Assembly (NCBI RefSeq): GCF_001693775.2
Contig: NZ_MBEW02000019.1
Span: forward strand, 1 to 39,730
Origin: Criibacterium bergeronii
Lineage (GTDB): Bacteria > Bacillota > Clostridia > Peptostreptococcales > Filifactoraceae
Length of the DNA: 39,730 nucleotides
Reading direction: 5' to 3'
How positions within the stretch are numbered: position 1 is the stretch's first letter; every line of letters begins with the position of its first letter. Position numbers and translations under genes: made by a program. Positions 1 through 8,314 of this stretch are shown here, piece after piece. The notes under the pieces are model-generated. The model saw nothing but the letters and a program-made list of their open reading frames with translations, ran no database searches and was not told the DNA's origin.

Positions 1-209
1 TTCATACCATTTAGTTTTCTATCACCTACAAGGCTTTCAATGGATTGTATTATTGTCTGTCCGATTTTATATTCCTTTTCTATAGAAATTTCTAATCTAA
101 AAAATATCAGTTCTACTACTAAAATTATCGGTGTCAAAATAAGTGCCAATCTTATTAAATTCTTTACTATGAAATTGGAATTGTTATAAAAATTTTTAAA
201 TCTTCTCAT
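1..209 (-). CDS. Hypothetical membrane protein, N-terminal part only (runs off the left edge)
   Basis: An open frame starts with ATG at 209 on the minus strand and continues without a stop to base 1, giving about 69 residues. It begins with a basic stretch (MRRFKNFYNN), followed by one strongly hydrophobic segment at about residues 20-38 that reads as a membrane anchor or uncleaved signal, then a charged region rich in Glu and Lys. I do not recognise the family. The start lies only 8 bases after the stop of the immunity-like pseudogene, so the two were probably co-transcribed from the ATPase promoter. The ribosome-binding site is weak. The gene is cut by the window, so no function can be assigned. 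Confidence 0.5.
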   Translation of the reverse strand, partial: MRRFKNFYNNSNFIVKNLIRLALILTPIILVVELIFFRLEISIEKEYKIGQTIIQSIESLVGDRKLNGM

Positions 210-217
210 CAATTGTT

Positions 218-706
218 TCAAATATGATACTCCCTTCCATTTATTACCAAGCCTAATAGAGGCACATATCCAAAGCATTCATCATATTTTAATTCTCCAT
301 GTAAAGCTACAGCCTCTTTATATTTATCTATTTCTAAATATTGTCCTATGAAATAATCATCCTGTAAATCTCCAAAGAAGTATTTAAAACTTGCTGATAT
401 TATATCCATATCTCCTATTTTATACCTAACTATCCCTACATATTTATTTTTTTCCCATGTTATAATATCTCCAAAACCTGTAACAAATATAGGAATAGCT
501 ACATCAGCTCTAAAGTATGACATATCTATAGGCTCTTAATACTTATCCGGATTAATTATTTTTAAATATCCGTCTAATAATGTGCCAAATCCATAGCTTT
601 CCCATACTGATATCAACTCATTTGGCAAACTTTATTTATATTTGTCGATTATTTTGCTATCTACCTTGCTAACCATTTTAAATTCTTCAAATAAATTATC
701 ATTCAT
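218..706 (-). pseudogene. GAD-like/DUF1851 (Tdi1-type immunity) protein with two in-frame stops
   Basis: Reading from ATG 706 on the minus strand, one continuous frame of about 163 codons resembles the GAD-like plus DUF1851 family, which includes the type VI immunity protein Tdi1. Recognisable pieces are SLPNELISVWESYGFGTLL, a GYLKIINPD motif, then YFRADVAIPIFVTGFGDIITWEKNKY. The frame is broken by TAA at 634-632 (after MNDNL...DKYK) and by a second TAA at 538-536, directly after INPDKY, where relatives usually carry Gln, so CAA to TAA is likely. No frameshift is present. The ATG overlaps the TGA of the upstream ATPase (ATGA), with a strong GAGGAGG ribosome site, so translation was coupled. 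A restart at ATG 523 could yield only the 101-residue C-terminal part. The family comes from memory of its motifs; the stops are seen directly. Confidence 0.72.
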
Positions 707-1908
707 AGATTTTCCTCCTCTTTTACCAACCAATCTACTACATACTCTACTTTTATGCCGGCAATATTGTTTACTCCCTCATAGCGTCCGGTGATTACAG
801 TTTTTTCAAAATTATCTTTTATAAGTAGCAGATTATCTGTTTCGTGTGTGTTTTCCGGTATTTGATAAGTTACTTGAAAATATTTAACTAGGTCGTTTTT
901 TCTTGCGATAAAATCTATTTCTTTATTATCTATGTTTGCCACTGCTACCTCGTAGCCTCTTCTTTTTAATTCGATGAAAACAATATTTTCCAATCTATTT
1001 CCTTGGTTGCTTTCTTTAAATCCCACTGATTGATTTCTCAGTCCATTGTCTACCATAAAATATTTGGAATTTTGTTTTAAATACGCTTTACCTCTTATAT
1101 CATATGGTCTTACTTCAAAAAACAAATACGCCTCTTGTAATAACTCCAAATATTTATTTACTGTATGGTTAGAAATATTTAAATTTTCACTTTTTAATAA
1201 ATTTGAAATTTTTGACGGATTTACAAGCTGCCCGACATTATCAGACAAAAACGACACAACTTTTTTAAGACTAAGTGTATCTTTTACAAAGCCTCTTGCT
1301 GCTATGTCATTTAGTATAATTGAGTCATATATGCCTGACAAAATCGTCGGCTTTATCACTTCGTCTGATAGCAAAACTCCCGGAAAGCCTCCGTACTTTT
1401 CATATTCTTTATAGGCTATATCTACTATTCTGTCATTGATATCTATATTTTTTGCGTTTAAAAATTCTTTGAATGAAAAAGGATATATAACTATTTCTAC
1501 ATATCTACCACTTAGTAAGGTTGCCAGCTCACCAGAAAGTAATTTTGCATTTGAGCCTGTGATTACAATATCACAATCAAAGCTCACTCTAAAGGAATTA
1601 ATTACCCTTTGCCATCCGTCTATGAATTGAATTTCGTCTACCAGTAAGTAAACTTTTCCGCTGTCTTTAGGTAGCATTTTGTATATCAAATCCGAAAATT
1701 CCTGTTCGCCTTTTATAAATTGATTTTCATAGCTTTCCAAATTTATATATATTATATGATTTTCTTTTACTCCATCATCTTTTAAATAGTCCATATATTG
1801 TTTCAGTATAACAGATTTTCCGCAGCGTCTAACTCCTGTTAAAACTTTTATAAAATCTTTATCTCTAAAACTTTTCAGCTTATCTATATAAGCTTGCCTT
1901 TTATACAT
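703..1908 (-). CDS. AAA-type ATPase with C-terminal DUF4143 domain
   Basis: A 401-residue cytosolic protein. The Walker A motif is GVRRCGKS at residues 25-32, and Walker B is VYLLVDEIQ near residues 86-94, followed by a sensor-like VITGSNAKLL and the LSGRYVEI/FSFKEFL block typical of this family. The C-terminal half holds the DUF4143 region, with a nuclease-like core (RLENIVFIELKRRGYEVAV...EIDFIARK) that recalls PD-(D/E)XK folds: an E, then E-I-D, then a following K. The cellular role of these ATPases is not settled. The start at 1908 has a good AAGGAG-type site. The stop overlaps the start of the immunity-like pseudogene. Three 16-base repeats spaced 40 bases apart lie directly upstream, suggesting dedicated regulation. 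Confidence 0.85.
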   Translation of the reverse strand: MYKRQAYIDKLKSFRDKDFIKVLTGVRRCGKSVILKQYMDYLKDDGVKENHIIYINLESYENQFIKGEQEFSDLIYKMLPKDSGKVYLLVDEIQFIDGWQRVINSFRVSFDCDIVITGSNAKLLSGELATLLSGRYVEIVIYPFSFKEFLNAKNIDINDRIVDIAYKEYEKYGGFPGVLLSDEVIKPTILSGIYDSIILNDIAARGFVKDTLSLKKVVSFLSDNVGQLVNPSKISNLLKSENLNISNHTVNKYLELLQEAYLFFEVRPYDIRGKAYLKQNSKYFMVDNGLRNQSVGFKESNQGNRLENIVFIELKRRGYEVAVANIDNKEIDFIARKNDLVKYFQVTYQIPENTHETDNLLLIKDNFEKTVITGRYEGVNNIAGIKVEYVVDWLVKEEENL

Positions 1909-1930
1909 AAATATTCTCCTTTAATAATTA

Positions 1931-2025
1931 GAAGTTCATTTCATATATTATCATAAAACTTTATATATTGGAAGTGTATTTCATATTTTGTTGACATATT
2001 ATATAAATTAGAAGTGTATTTCCAT
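1931..2025. repeat. Three 16-base iterons at exact 40-base spacing upstream of the ATPase
   Basis: Copies start at 1931 (gaagttcatttcatat), 1971 (gaagtgtatttcatat) and 2011 (gaagtgtatttccat, one base shorter in its match). Their starts are exactly 40 bases apart, close to four helical turns, so all three would face the same side of the DNA. The extended core GGAAGTGTATTTCC has palindromic ends. On the minus strand, copy two falls where the -35 element of a possible GATAAT promoter (1952-1947) would be. This looks like an operator array for the ATPase gene; its binding protein is unknown. Confidence 0.6.
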
Positions 2026-2065
2026 TTTTAGCGTACATTTAATTATATTATTTCATATATAATTA

Positions 2066-2094
2066 AACGTGAGGCATAGTTATTGCCTCACGTT
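2066..2094. terminator. Hairpin between the LRR-protein gene and the ATPase gene
   Basis: A perfect 11-base stem (aacgtgaggca / tgcctcacgtt) with a 7-base loop lies about 50 bases after the stop of the minus-strand LRR gene. The minus-strand downstream side is AT-rich but lacks a clean T-run, so it could be a weak terminator or an mRNA 3' stabiliser. Confidence 0.45.
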
Positions 2095-2146
2095 GTGTTT
2101 TATATATTAAATTATTAGCTTTGTTGCGTTCCCACTGTCATATTTT

Positions 2147-4132
2147 TTACTTAATCACCTCAACATTTTCAGACATCACTGAATAATTTACTATCGGATT
2201 GTCTTTGCATATAAGTTTTTTTAACCTTTTACAGCTTGTCAAAACGCCGATATCTTTTACATAATTATCAGAAATATCCAGCATAGTCAAATTTGGCATG
2301 GCTGTCACAAAATTTAAGTCATTTATTTGATTTCCACTTATTTTAAGCTCCTCTACGCCTTTTAGGTGACTTAGAAACTCATTTGAAAAATTGCCAAGCG
2401 GTTTGGAGTTGTAATCGCCCGTATCCAAGTTGATAATACTATAGCTACTCATTTCAAATTTTTTTATCCTTGTATTGTCAGGCATACTACTCAAGCTAAC
2501 ATATGCACGCCCATCATCATCACCATAGGAATAAGAAAATTTTAAATCTTCTATCGAATTGGAGCTAAATAATGGTGAAATGTCCAAATAATCTCTTGAG
2601 TCATTTTCTGTAATCTCTAGCTTAGTTAGCTGCGGAAGTGACGCTATTATATTAAATATGTTCCCTCTTACAACCATATCTTTGATAACTAGCTCTTTTA
2701 ACCCTGTAAGTCTAGCTAAATCCTGTGCGTCAAAGGTCGCCCAATAGGTCAGCTCTAATTTTTCAAGCCACGACATATTTTTGATTGCCTGAGTGTGAAT
2801 AGCATCTATTGTCAGCTCTTTTAGGTTAGTAAGTGAGCTTAGATTTGGCATTTCTCCTCTGTCAATACCATTTGCAGCTATATATAGCTTTGTTAGACTT
2901 TTTAAGGTTGGTAGTGCAGACAAATTCTTCAAGCTATCAGAGTCTGCATATATATGAAAATCTGTGATGGCTAAATTATCTCTTAGTGGTTCAATATCTG
3001 CAATATTGCAATCTTCTATTGTCAAATTATGAAGAAGTGGCATATTTTTCACAAAATCCAACACCTTTAGCTGTTTTACTCCGTCTATTTTAAGGACTTC
3101 AATTTTTGGCATAGCATACAATACCTCCAGTCCACTGACTTTATTATCACTGTCACTGTTTGTAATTTCAAGTTTGTTTAAGTTGGTCAAGGAGCTTAAA
3201 AAGTTAAGGCTAAATTCATCAAAATTAAAGGCTAAGTCCAATTCCTCAAGGCTTTTAAGAGAGGATAATAATTGCCAATACTCCTGTTCTCCATTTTCAG
3301 CCCATCTTCCATTTAATCTCAGATGCTTTAGATTTGAAAAAGTTTCTAAATCCTGAGTGGTGATATTCCCAAGGGATGCAAGACTTAGCCCTGAAATATT
3401 AGCAGGCTCAGCAAAGTAATTTTTTATTTCACCAAAGTGCTGACCCTCTGATACAAAAAATTTAAGGTCTGTTAGATTTTTAAAATCTATTTTTCTATTT
3501 TTTTCATGTGGCTCTTCACCGTCCCAATTATAGTCACCGTTTGCACCATAGCCTGCACTTATTAAACCTGTAAACGCCTGAAAATCTCTTACCTGCAAAG
3601 AGGCTGTGCCGTCCACCATAATTTTTTGCTCATCAATTGGCAGTCCATCGCTATCTACTTTGTATGAATAGCTAAATATCCAATCAGCCTCATCATCATT
3701 TTCTGCCTTATCTACCATTAAATAGCTTAGCTTTGCATAGTCGTCCTTTGTTATATTATCAGCACCCTTTCCATAAAGCTCATATACAAAATCACGAAAC
3801 GGCTCACTTTTTGGTACTTCGATATATGTAGAATGTTTTTCGGCTTTTTCAACTTTTTGTGTAGTTGGTGTACGTTGAAAAAACATAAAATTGATGAAAA
3901 GCACCCAAAATAATATTACAGCTATTTTTAAAATAAGCGGTGATACTACGCTGTTAACTTTTTTATTTTCTCTTGCATAATTATGTATATTGATATTTAC
4001 AGTGTCCGGAACTTTTTCTTCTTTATCAATATAAAAACTGGCATTACAATAAGGGCATTGGACTGTGCCCTCCGTTTTATCTAATTTGATAGGTGCTCCG
4101 CAGCTTGGACATTTAATATCTATTAACTTCAT
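2147..4132 (-). CDS. Zinc-ribbon, single-pass membrane, leucine-rich-repeat protein
   Basis: A 661-residue protein in three parts. Residues 1-35 form a zinc ribbon with two CxxC knuckles (C8/C11 and C26/C29). One membrane segment lies at about residues 62-86. A long C-terminal part, from about residue 200 to the end, is a leucine-rich-repeat solenoid with many LxxLxLxxN-type units of SDS22/internalin style (for example LTKLEITEND, LKELTIDAI, LTMLDISDN). With no cleavable signal peptide, the expected topology is ribbon in the cytoplasm and repeats outside, or the reverse. Repeats of this kind usually bind proteins. The start at 4132 is supported by a GGAGG site. The gene stands alone, 98 bases after the ferritin-like gene. 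The combination is unusual and I cannot name a function. Confidence 0.8.
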   Translation of the reverse strand: MKLIDIKCPSCGAPIKLDKTEGTVQCPYCNASFYIDKEEKVPDTVNINIHNYARENKKVNSVVSPLILKIAVILFWVLFINFMFFQRTPTTQKVEKAEKHSTYIEVPKSEPFRDFVYELYGKGADNITKDDYAKLSYLMVDKAENDDEADWIFSYSYKVDSDGLPIDEQKIMVDGTASLQVRDFQAFTGLISAGYGANGDYNWDGEEPHEKNRKIDFKNLTDLKFFVSEGQHFGEIKNYFAEPANISGLSLASLGNITTQDLETFSNLKHLRLNGRWAENGEQEYWQLLSSLKSLEELDLAFNFDEFSLNFLSSLTNLNKLEITNSDSDNKVSGLEVLYAMPKIEVLKIDGVKQLKVLDFVKNMPLLHNLTIEDCNIADIEPLRDNLAITDFHIYADSDSLKNLSALPTLKSLTKLYIAANGIDRGEMPNLSSLTNLKELTIDAIHTQAIKNMSWLEKLELTYWATFDAQDLARLTGLKELVIKDMVVRGNIFNIIASLPQLTKLEITENDSRDYLDISPLFSSNSIEDLKFSYSYGDDDGRAYVSLSSMPDNTRIKKFEMSSYSIINLDTGDYNSKPLGNFSNEFLSHLKGVEELKISGNQINDLNFVTAMPNLTMLDISDNYVKDIGVLTSCKRLKKLICKDNPIVNYSVMSENVEVIK

Positions 4133-4230
4133 AAAGCCTCCATGTTTTTTTTATTAGTAATCTCTAGTAAATCTAGTTATATTCTAAACTTCATAAACGT
4201 TAAAATCAAGTTCAAATTGAATTGGAAAAA

Positions 4231-4974
4231 TCAGGATAACAGCTCTGCACTAATTTCTTGTGATTGTTTTAGATATCCTAAATTTTCTCTCCTAAAATCT
4301 GAAAGCTTAAACCTTGTTGCCTTAAAAAATCTGTAAAAACAAATATATACAGCTATAGTGGTGACTTCCATAATTATTCTTCGTTTCAATTTTAATAGCT
4401 TAGTTTGCTCAAAATGCGAAATCGTGTATGACTGAAATACTATATGTGGTAGCTCATCGTGGAGCATTTGCCCACAAATTTTTTTGAGTTCAGTGGAATT
4501 TGTCGCCAATGCCAGCAAATCATAATATGTAAGTGCTATGATTTCAGCTGTGACCAGTGTGATGACCTCTGATTTTATACTGCCTTTTTGCCTTATTTTT
4601 GTAAATGTCTTGTCTAAAAAGTTTTTCTTGCGTGGAGGTATTCCCTCACCTTTCATAAAAGTACCCAAATACGATGAATGGTAATTTTCTTCTTTTATAA
4701 ACCAGTCGATAACCTCTGTATATAAAGGTTCACTGTACTGTTTCGCAAAGTTTTCAGCACACTTTTTTAAATGTTTGCCCTCACTATGCTCACCTTGATG
4801 AAAGGCGGTAATTGACGGTTTTATCAAAGCTTTTTGCTCCTTTGACAGCGTACCTAATAGAGCCGAATTTATCACAAGCCTATCTTTGTCATTTTCTTTA
4901 AAAAAATTTAGCCACCCATCATAGTCTAGTTTTGTCCATTCATTCCTTTTTATATTTTGCATTTTCCAACTCAT
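4231..4974 (-). CDS. Ferritin-like diiron-domain protein
   Basis: A 247-residue protein with the four-helix carboxylate pattern of ferritin-like proteins. A first Glu/His set is in GEHSEGKH, a second in KEENYHSSYL, a third Glu in TAEIIALTYY, and a fourth set in LHDELPHI, which together give the ligands of a diiron site. It resembles the uncharacterised ferritin-like proteins whose N terminus reads MSWK...NYDGW. The reaction is unknown; oxygen or peroxide handling, or a substrate oxidation, would be typical for the fold. There is no signal peptide. It lies upstream of the zinc-ribbon/LRR gene in the same direction, but the 98-base gap leaves co-transcription uncertain. Its promoter side abuts an AraC-regulator remnant on the other strand. 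Confidence 0.75.
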   Translation of the reverse strand: MSWKMQNIKRNEWTKLDYDGWLNFFKENDKDRLVINSALLGTLSKEQKALIKPSITAFHQGEHSEGKHLKKCAENFAKQYSEPLYTEVIDWFIKEENYHSSYLGTFMKGEGIPPRKKNFLDKTFTKIRQKGSIKSEVITLVTAEIIALTYYDLLALATNSTELKKICGQMLHDELPHIVFQSYTISHFEQTKLLKLKRRIIMEVTTIAVYICFYRFFKATRFKLSDFRRENLGYLKQSQEISAELLS

Positions 4975-5032
4975 AAATAAATATCCAAGCGTTTTTTCTA
5001 TACGATAATATTTCTGACTAAGTTATATTTTA

Positions 5033-5326
5033 TTTTTTATTCGACTTAGCGTACTCATTATAGCAAAAATCGGCTATATAAACAAATTCTATTTAATTCA
5101 TAAATTTAAAAAGCTCTATGGTGTGACGCCCATAGAATATATAATCGAAAAAAGGTATCTGTCTGCAAAGGATTTGTTACTTAATTCAAATTATTCCATG
5201 CAGGAAATATCGTCCATAGTCGGGTTTAATTCTCAGTCATATTTTAATCAGTTGTTTAAGAAAAAAGCAGGCATTACACCGGGAAAATTTAGAAAGCTGT
5301 ATGCAAAGACAACCATTTTGGAATAA
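5033..5326 (+). pseudogene. AraC-family regulator remnant (C-terminal DNA-binding domain only)
   Basis: From the GTG at 5123 an open stretch gives PIEYIIEKRYLSAKDLLLNSNYSMQEISSIVGFNSQSYFNQLFKKKAGITPGKF, the second helix-turn-helix of an AraC-type regulator. Reading upstream in the same frame adds INKFYLIHKFKKLYGVTP, the end of the first helix-turn-helix, before similarity fades and a TGA at 5015-5017 closes the frame. No ATG with a ribosome site precedes the similarity and the whole sensor domain is missing, so this is a 5'-deleted remnant. The deletion end lies close to the promoter side of the ferritin-like gene. The ligand of the lost regulator cannot be inferred. Confidence 0.72.
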
Positions 5327-5340
5327 AAGTATATATAGAA

Positions 5341-5375
5341 AAAAGCCAAGTAGATTATTTTCTGCTTGGCTTTTT
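5341..5375. terminator. Bidirectional terminator between AraC remnant and ugpC
   Basis: A 14-base stem (aaaagccaagtaga / tctgcttggctttt, one G-T pair) with a 6-base loop has T-runs on both strands. It can end the plus-strand AraC remnant and the minus-strand ugpC transcript, whose stop is about 30 bases away. Confidence 0.8.
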
Positions 5376-5405
5376 GCTTAGTGAACCGCTTATTAAAAAC
5401 TATAT

Positions 5406-6518
5406 TTATCTTATAGCCTGAGTTGTTTCTTTATCAAAAAGATGGATATGATTTAAATCCAAAGAAAATTCTGATACAGCACCTACTGTAGCATTTGTAC
5501 GGGGATTTACTCTTGCGATGAATTCATTACCTTCAACGTCAAAGTATAAGAACACTTCTGCACCCATCATTTCATAAACCTTGATTTCACTTTTGAATTT
5601 TGCTGTCTCTTCATTCATGGATAAGAAAGCTAAATCGTCATGTATGTCCTCAGGTCTGATACCAAAGATTATAGATTTTCCAACGTAGCCTCTTTCTTTA
5701 AGAAGTGTAGATTTTGGAAGAGGTATTTTGATATTTAATGTACCTTTTCTAAGGAAAATTTCGCCGTTTTCTTCTACTACATCAAGCTCAATGAAGTTCA
5801 TTTGAGGAGAGCCTATAAATCCGGCTACAAATATATTAACAGGGTTTTCATGAAGATTTTTCGGAGTATCTATTTGCTGTATAACGCCATCTTTCATTAC
5901 AACTATTCTAGTACCAAGAGTCATAGCCTCTGTTTGGTCGTGGGTAACGTAGATTATTGTAGTACCTAATTTTTGATGTAGTTTTGAAATTTCTATTCGC
6001 ATTTGAACTCTTAGCTTTGCATCCAAGTTTGAAAGAGGTTCGTCCATCAAAAATACTTTAGGATTTCTAACGATTGCTCTACCCATGGCAACCCTTTGTC
6101 TTTGACCGCCGGATAATGCTTTAGGTTTTCTGTCTAAATATTTTTCTATGTCAAGAATTTGTGCCGCCTTAGTAACTTTTTCTTTAATCTCTGCCTCAGG
6201 CACTTTTTTTATTTTTAAAGAAAATGCCATGTTATCATATACTGTCATATGAGGGTACAGTGCGTAGTTTTGGAAAACCATTGCGATATCTCTATCCTTT
6301 GGCTCAACATCGTTTACTCTTTTGCCATCTATTAGTAGGTCACCGCTGGATATTTCCTCAAGACCGGCAATCATTCTGAGTGTAGTTGATTTACCACAGC
6401 CTGATGGTCCTACAAATATTATAAATTCCTTGTCCTCTATTTCCATAGAAAAATCTTTTACAGCATGGTATCCGTTTTCGTATACTTTATTTATATTTTG
6501 CAATGATAAGCTAGCCAT
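5406..6518 (-). CDS. ugpC: Sugar ABC transporter ATP-binding protein (UgpC/MsmK/MalK type)
   Basis: A 370-residue nucleotide-binding subunit that powers CUT1-type carbohydrate importers on the cytoplasmic side of the membrane. It has Walker A GPSGCGKST, a Q-loop FQNYALYPH, signature LSGGQRQR, Walker B VFLMDEPLSNLDAKL and switch His YVTHD. A C-terminal TOBE-type regulatory domain follows, as in MalK. The start is placed at ATG 6518 (MASLSLQNI), with GAGAG six bases upstream; the in-frame ATG 12 bases earlier has no ribosome site. No permease or binding-protein gene adjoins it, as expected for a shared ATPase such as MsmK that serves several transporters encoded elsewhere. The exact substrate is therefore unknown. 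Confidence 0.9.
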   Translation of the reverse strand: MASLSLQNINKVYENGYHAVKDFSMEIEDKEFIIFVGPSGCGKSTTLRMIAGLEEISSGDLLIDGKRVNDVEPKDRDIAMVFQNYALYPHMTVYDNMAFSLKIKKVPEAEIKEKVTKAAQILDIEKYLDRKPKALSGGQRQRVAMGRAIVRNPKVFLMDEPLSNLDAKLRVQMRIEISKLHQKLGTTIIYVTHDQTEAMTLGTRIVVMKDGVIQQIDTPKNLHENPVNIFVAGFIGSPQMNFIELDVVEENGEIFLRKGTLNIKIPLPKSTLLKERGYVGKSIIFGIRPEDIHDDLAFLSMNEETAKFKSEIKVYEMMGAEVFLYFDVEGNEFIARVNPRTNATVGAVSEFSLDLNHIHLFDKETTQAIR

Positions 6519-6589
6519 ACAATCTCTCACTTTCTTAGATAAAATTATAAAATTTGATTAGCTATAATTAAAAAATAATGATAAGTGGA

Positions 6590-6624
6590 ATTATACCCCG
6601 CTTGTAGGAAAAGGTTACCTACAA
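6590..6624 (-). promoter_or_regulatory. Candidate ugpC promoter with overlapping inverted-repeat operator
   Basis: On the minus strand TATAAT (6595-6590) lies about 70 bases before the ugpC start. The -35 position has only GTAACC, but it is covered by an inverted repeat, TTGTAGG-N9-CCTACAA (6602-6608 and 6618-6624). A 7-base perfect palindrome over a weak -35 suggests repressor or activator control. This is inferred from position only. Confidence 0.45.
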
Positions 6625-6910
6625 AAAATATTAATTAACATTAGCATAAAATTGAAAAACAATCAAGAATTTTAAAAGTTTTTGACAATAAAACCAATAT
6701 CATTAAATTTTTAAAAAATTTTGATAAAAATTATATAGATTTATAATGAAAAAATTATAACACAATATCACCAATTAATATATCTAAAATTAAAAAAACA
6801 ACAATAAAGCGAACTAGACTATAAAATTATCTATTAATTTATTTTTATGGTATAATTAATAAAAATGATATCAAAGTCATAAAATATTTATAAAAATAAA
6901 AGAGGTTAAG
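6625..6910. other. AT-rich intergenic region upstream of cysS
   Basis: The divergent gap between ugpC and cysS is 392 bases long. Beyond the ugpC promoter it holds a TATAAT at 6851-6856, about 55 bases before the cysS start, with a poor -35, and an AAAGAGG ribosome site just before cysS. I see no T-box specifier hairpin or other riboswitch and no small reading frame. Confidence 0.5.
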
Positions 6911-8314
6911 ATGAAAATATATAACACGCTGACCAACAAAAAAGAAGAATTTCATGAAATTAACAAAGGCAAGGTTACTATATATTCTTGCGGGCCTACA
7001 GTATACAATTATTTCCACATAGGCAACGCAAGACCCTTTATCACCTTTGATTTACTCAGAAACTTTATGGAGTATATCGGCTATGAGGTCAAATTTGTGC
7101 AAAACTTCACAGACGTGGACGACAAGATAATAAAAAGGGCAAAAGAAGAAAATTTGACACCTAAAGAGGTAGCAGATAAATATATACAGGCATATTATGA
7201 AGATGCAAAGGCATTGGGCATAAGAAAAGCAACGGTGCATCCAAGGGTAACTGATGTAATGGACGACATTATAAAATACGTTCAGGATTTAGTAGATGGA
7301 GGCTACGCTTACGAACTAAACGGAGATGTATATTTTAAAGTAGATAAATTTAAAGGCTATGGAAAACTCTCCAACAAAAACATAGACGAGCTGGAGGCAG
7401 GTGCAAGAATAGGGGTAAATGAGCAAAAAAAATCTCCTATGGATTTTGCACTATGGAAAGCAAAAAAAGAGGGCGAAATAGCTTGGGACTCTCCATGGGG
7501 AGAGGGTAGACCCGGCTGGCACATAGAATGTTCGGTAATGAGTACAAAATATCTTGGCGAACACATTGACATTCACTGCGGAGGAGCAGACTTAATCTTC
7601 CCACACCATGAAAATGAAATCGCTCAAAGTGAGGCACATAACCATGAAAAATTTGCAAATTATTGGATGCACAATGGCTATATAAATGTTGATAACGTAA
7701 AAATGAGCAAATCTCTAGGCAATTTCTTTACAGTCAGAGACGTTTTAGAGCATTACACAGGAGATGTGCTTAGATTTTTCATGCTGTCAGCCCATTACAA
7801 AAGCCCGATAAATTACAGCAAAGAGCTGTTGGATGCGGCAAAGACTTCACTGGATAGGATAAAAAATTGCAAGAAAAATACAGACTTTATAATTAAAAAT
7901 TTATCACAAAAAGAATTTACTGCTCAAGAAAATGATTTATTAAAACAGATATCCGTCTTTAAGGACAGCTTCATAGAAAAAATGAGCGATGATTTAAATA
8001 GTGCAGACGCTATAGCAGTAATATTTGATTTAGTAAAATTTGCCAACAGCAACATCAATGAAAATTCCAGCAAAGCTTTTGCACAACAAATCCTTGACCT
8101 GTTAAACGAATTGACAGGTGTGCTAAATATAGCAAATCTTGACACCCAAAATAGTGACATAGACGAAGAAAAAATATTCTCTTTAATCGAAGAAAGAGCA
8201 AATGCGAAAAAAGCGAAGGATTTTGCAAGAGCAGACCAAATCAGAGATGAGCTATTAGATATGGGAATACAAATAAAAGATACAAGGACTGGTACTCAAT
8301 GGCTGAGAGCTTAA
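6911..8314 (+). CDS. cysS: Cysteine--tRNA ligase
   Basis: CysRS charges tRNA-Cys with cysteine in the cytosol. The 467-residue length fits bacterial enzymes. Zinc-ligand and substrate residues are visible: C27 in SCGPTVYN, the Cys in HIECSVM, and FPHHENE. The class I ATP-site signatures are HIGN at residues 36-39 and KMSKS near residue 264. The C-terminal DALR-type helical and anticodon-binding region ends in KDTRTGTQWLRA. The start has an AAAAGAGG site. The stop overlaps the start of mrnC (TAATG), the conserved cysS-mrnC arrangement of Firmicutes, so the two are translationally coupled. Confidence 0.97.
   Translation: MKIYNTLTNKKEEFHEINKGKVTIYSCGPTVYNYFHIGNARPFITFDLLRNFMEYIGYEVKFVQNFTDVDDKIIKRAKEENLTPKEVADKYIQAYYEDAKALGIRKATVHPRVTDVMDDIIKYVQDLVDGGYAYELNGDVYFKVDKFKGYGKLSNKNIDELEAGARIGVNEQKKSPMDFALWKAKKEGEIAWDSPWGEGRPGWHIECSVMSTKYLGEHIDIHCGGADLIFPHHENEIAQSEAHNHEKFANYWMHNGYINVDNVKMSKSLGNFFTVRDVLEHYTGDVLRFFMLSAHYKSPINYSKELLDAAKTSLDRIKNCKKNTDFIIKNLSQKEFTAQENDLLKQISVFKDSFIEKMSDDLNSADAIAVIFDLVKFANSNINENSSKAFAQQILDLLNELTGVLNIANLDTQNSDIDEEKIFSLIEERANAKKAKDFARADQIRDELLDMGIQIKDTRTGTQWLRA

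Noticed and set aside
218-706. Stop-codon reassignment explaining in-frame TAA codons
   Set aside because: All housekeeping genes here use TAA and TAG normally and RF1 is present; other decayed genes also carry indels, so plain pseudogenisation is simpler.
1046-1630. Plus-strand open frames inside the ATPase gene
   Set aside because: They lie antisense to a well-supported ATPase, show no family-like sequence and lack ribosome sites.
1931-2025. Possible CRISPR-like array (regular repeats with 40-base period)
   Set aside because: Only three short, imperfect 15-16 base repeats are present, next to a promoter and without cas genes; an operator array fits better.
6625-6910. T-box leader upstream of cysS
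   Set aside because: The candidate promoter is only about 55 bases from the start, and there is no T-box consensus, specifier hairpin or terminator/antiterminator in the gap.
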